Notes under the pieces: model-generated
Database searches by the model: none
What the model was told of the DNA's origin: nothing
Seen by the model: the letters and a program-made list of their open reading frames with translations, nothing else
DNA from: Cohnella terricola
GTDB taxonomy: Bacteria; Bacillota; Bacilli; Paenibacillales; Paenibacillaceae
Assembly (NCBI RefSeq): GCF_007786475.1
Contig: NZ_VNJJ01000004.1
Location: forward strand, 1-64,000
Length of the DNA: 64,000 nt
Reading direction: 5' to 3'
Translations under genes and position numbers: made by a program
Shown here: positions 63,778 to 64,000 of the stretch, piece by piece
Numbering within the stretch: position 1 is the first letter of the stretch
Layout of the letters: the number at the start of each line of letters is the position of its first letter

Positions 63778-64000
63778 TTACTTATCGGATTGCGCAAGCA
63801 TCTTCAGCAAAATCGTGATCGCTTCCGCTCTCGTCGCCGTAGCCGCGGCGTCGAACTTGTTACCGCTTTTGCCCTGCATGATACCGGCTTCGGCGAGCGC
63901 TCCGATCGCTCCCTTCGCCCAATTCGGAAGTTTGGCCGCATCGGTGAAGCCATTTGCCGCGTCGGCGTTGCCGATCAGCTTCAGCGCGTTCGCCACGATC
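63778..64000 (-). CDS. C-terminal end of an SLH-domain (S-layer homology) protein, 5' end outside the window
   Basis: The frame is open to the window edge. The 73 visible residues form one SLH repeat: NGFTDAAKLPNWAKGAIGAL, then AEAGIMQGKSGNKFD and ATRAEAITILLKML. SLH domains bind pyruvylated secondary wall polymer and anchor proteins at the surface. The domain is at the extreme C-terminus. What lies before it cannot be seen. Confidence 0.9.
   Translation of the reverse strand, partial: IVANALKLIGNADAANGFTDAAKLPNWAKGAIGALAEAGIMQGKSGNKFDAAATATRAEAITILLKMLAQSDK

Overview
The window looks like a chromosomal segment of a spore-forming member of the Paenibacillaceae (Paenibacillus/Cohnella type). 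The evidence is a small acid-soluble spore protein of the H type, a KapB homologue, an S-layer-homology domain, GT28 diacylglycerol glucosyltransferase and CvfC/YpgR homologues, strong AGGAGG ribosome binding sites and sigma-A promoters, and the thiL-tsaE-tsaB-rimI-tsaD order. The species assignment is inference; no 16S gene is present.

Layout. 1-0.9 kb: tail of a probable transposase and a 51-bp tandem array. 0.95-6.3 kb: gluQRS, tRNA-Asp(GTC), a second 51-bp array, and the minus-strand operon thiL-tsaE-tsaB-rimI-tsaD (thiamine diphosphate and tRNA t6A synthesis). 6.5-8.6 kb: a c-di-AMP (ydaO/yuaA) riboswitch ahead of a secreted CAP-domain protein, a small flavoprotein and a spore-protein pair. 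8.7-11.5 kb: bacterial NHEJ split into Ku, ligase and polymerase genes. 11.5-14.5 kb: cardiolipin synthase, M23 peptidase and bactofilin. 14.7-35.9 kb: a large Wzx/Wzy-type exopolysaccharide locus, with 18 minus-strand genes and one convergent beta-helix protein. It makes activated sugars (GalU, ManC-Gmd-Rmd, RmlA, an aminotransferase), starts and extends the repeat unit (a phosphoglycosyltransferase and four glycosyltransferases), flips and polymerises it (Wzx, Wzy) and controls chain length (BY-kinase pair). 36-40.5 kb: ABC exporter, a 49-aa zinc-ribbon microprotein, LCP ligase, PilZ protein, XRE regulator and another microprotein. 40.7-45.3 kb: glutamate synthase large subunit. 45.4-57.8 kb: SGNH hydrolase, Ig-like repeat protein, KapB, diacylglycerol glycosyltransferase, NlpC/P60 hydrolase, ABC-F protein, metallo-hydrolase, CvfC-like HEAT protein, with three further 51-bp arrays. 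57.8-63.6 kb: a 1705-aa kinase-like/AAA/GAF/histidine kinase with its NarL-type response regulator. The window ends inside an SLH-domain gene.

Two things stand out. First, a 15-bp operator, GATAC-N5-GTATC, lies exactly inside the 17-bp spacer of three sigma-A promoters: the main EPS promoter, an internal EPS promoter and the PilZ-LCP promoter next to the XRE gene. A second copy lies 28-37 bp downstream each time. This defines a candidate regulon joining exopolysaccharide synthesis, a c-di-GMP receptor and cell-wall attachment of polymer, probably under the adjacent XRE protein. Second, five tandem arrays of apparently different sequence families all share a 51-bp period (14, about 2.3, about 6.4, 19 and about 5.5 copies) and all lie beyond the 3' ends of genes. 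The long open frames through them are by-products of a period divisible by three.
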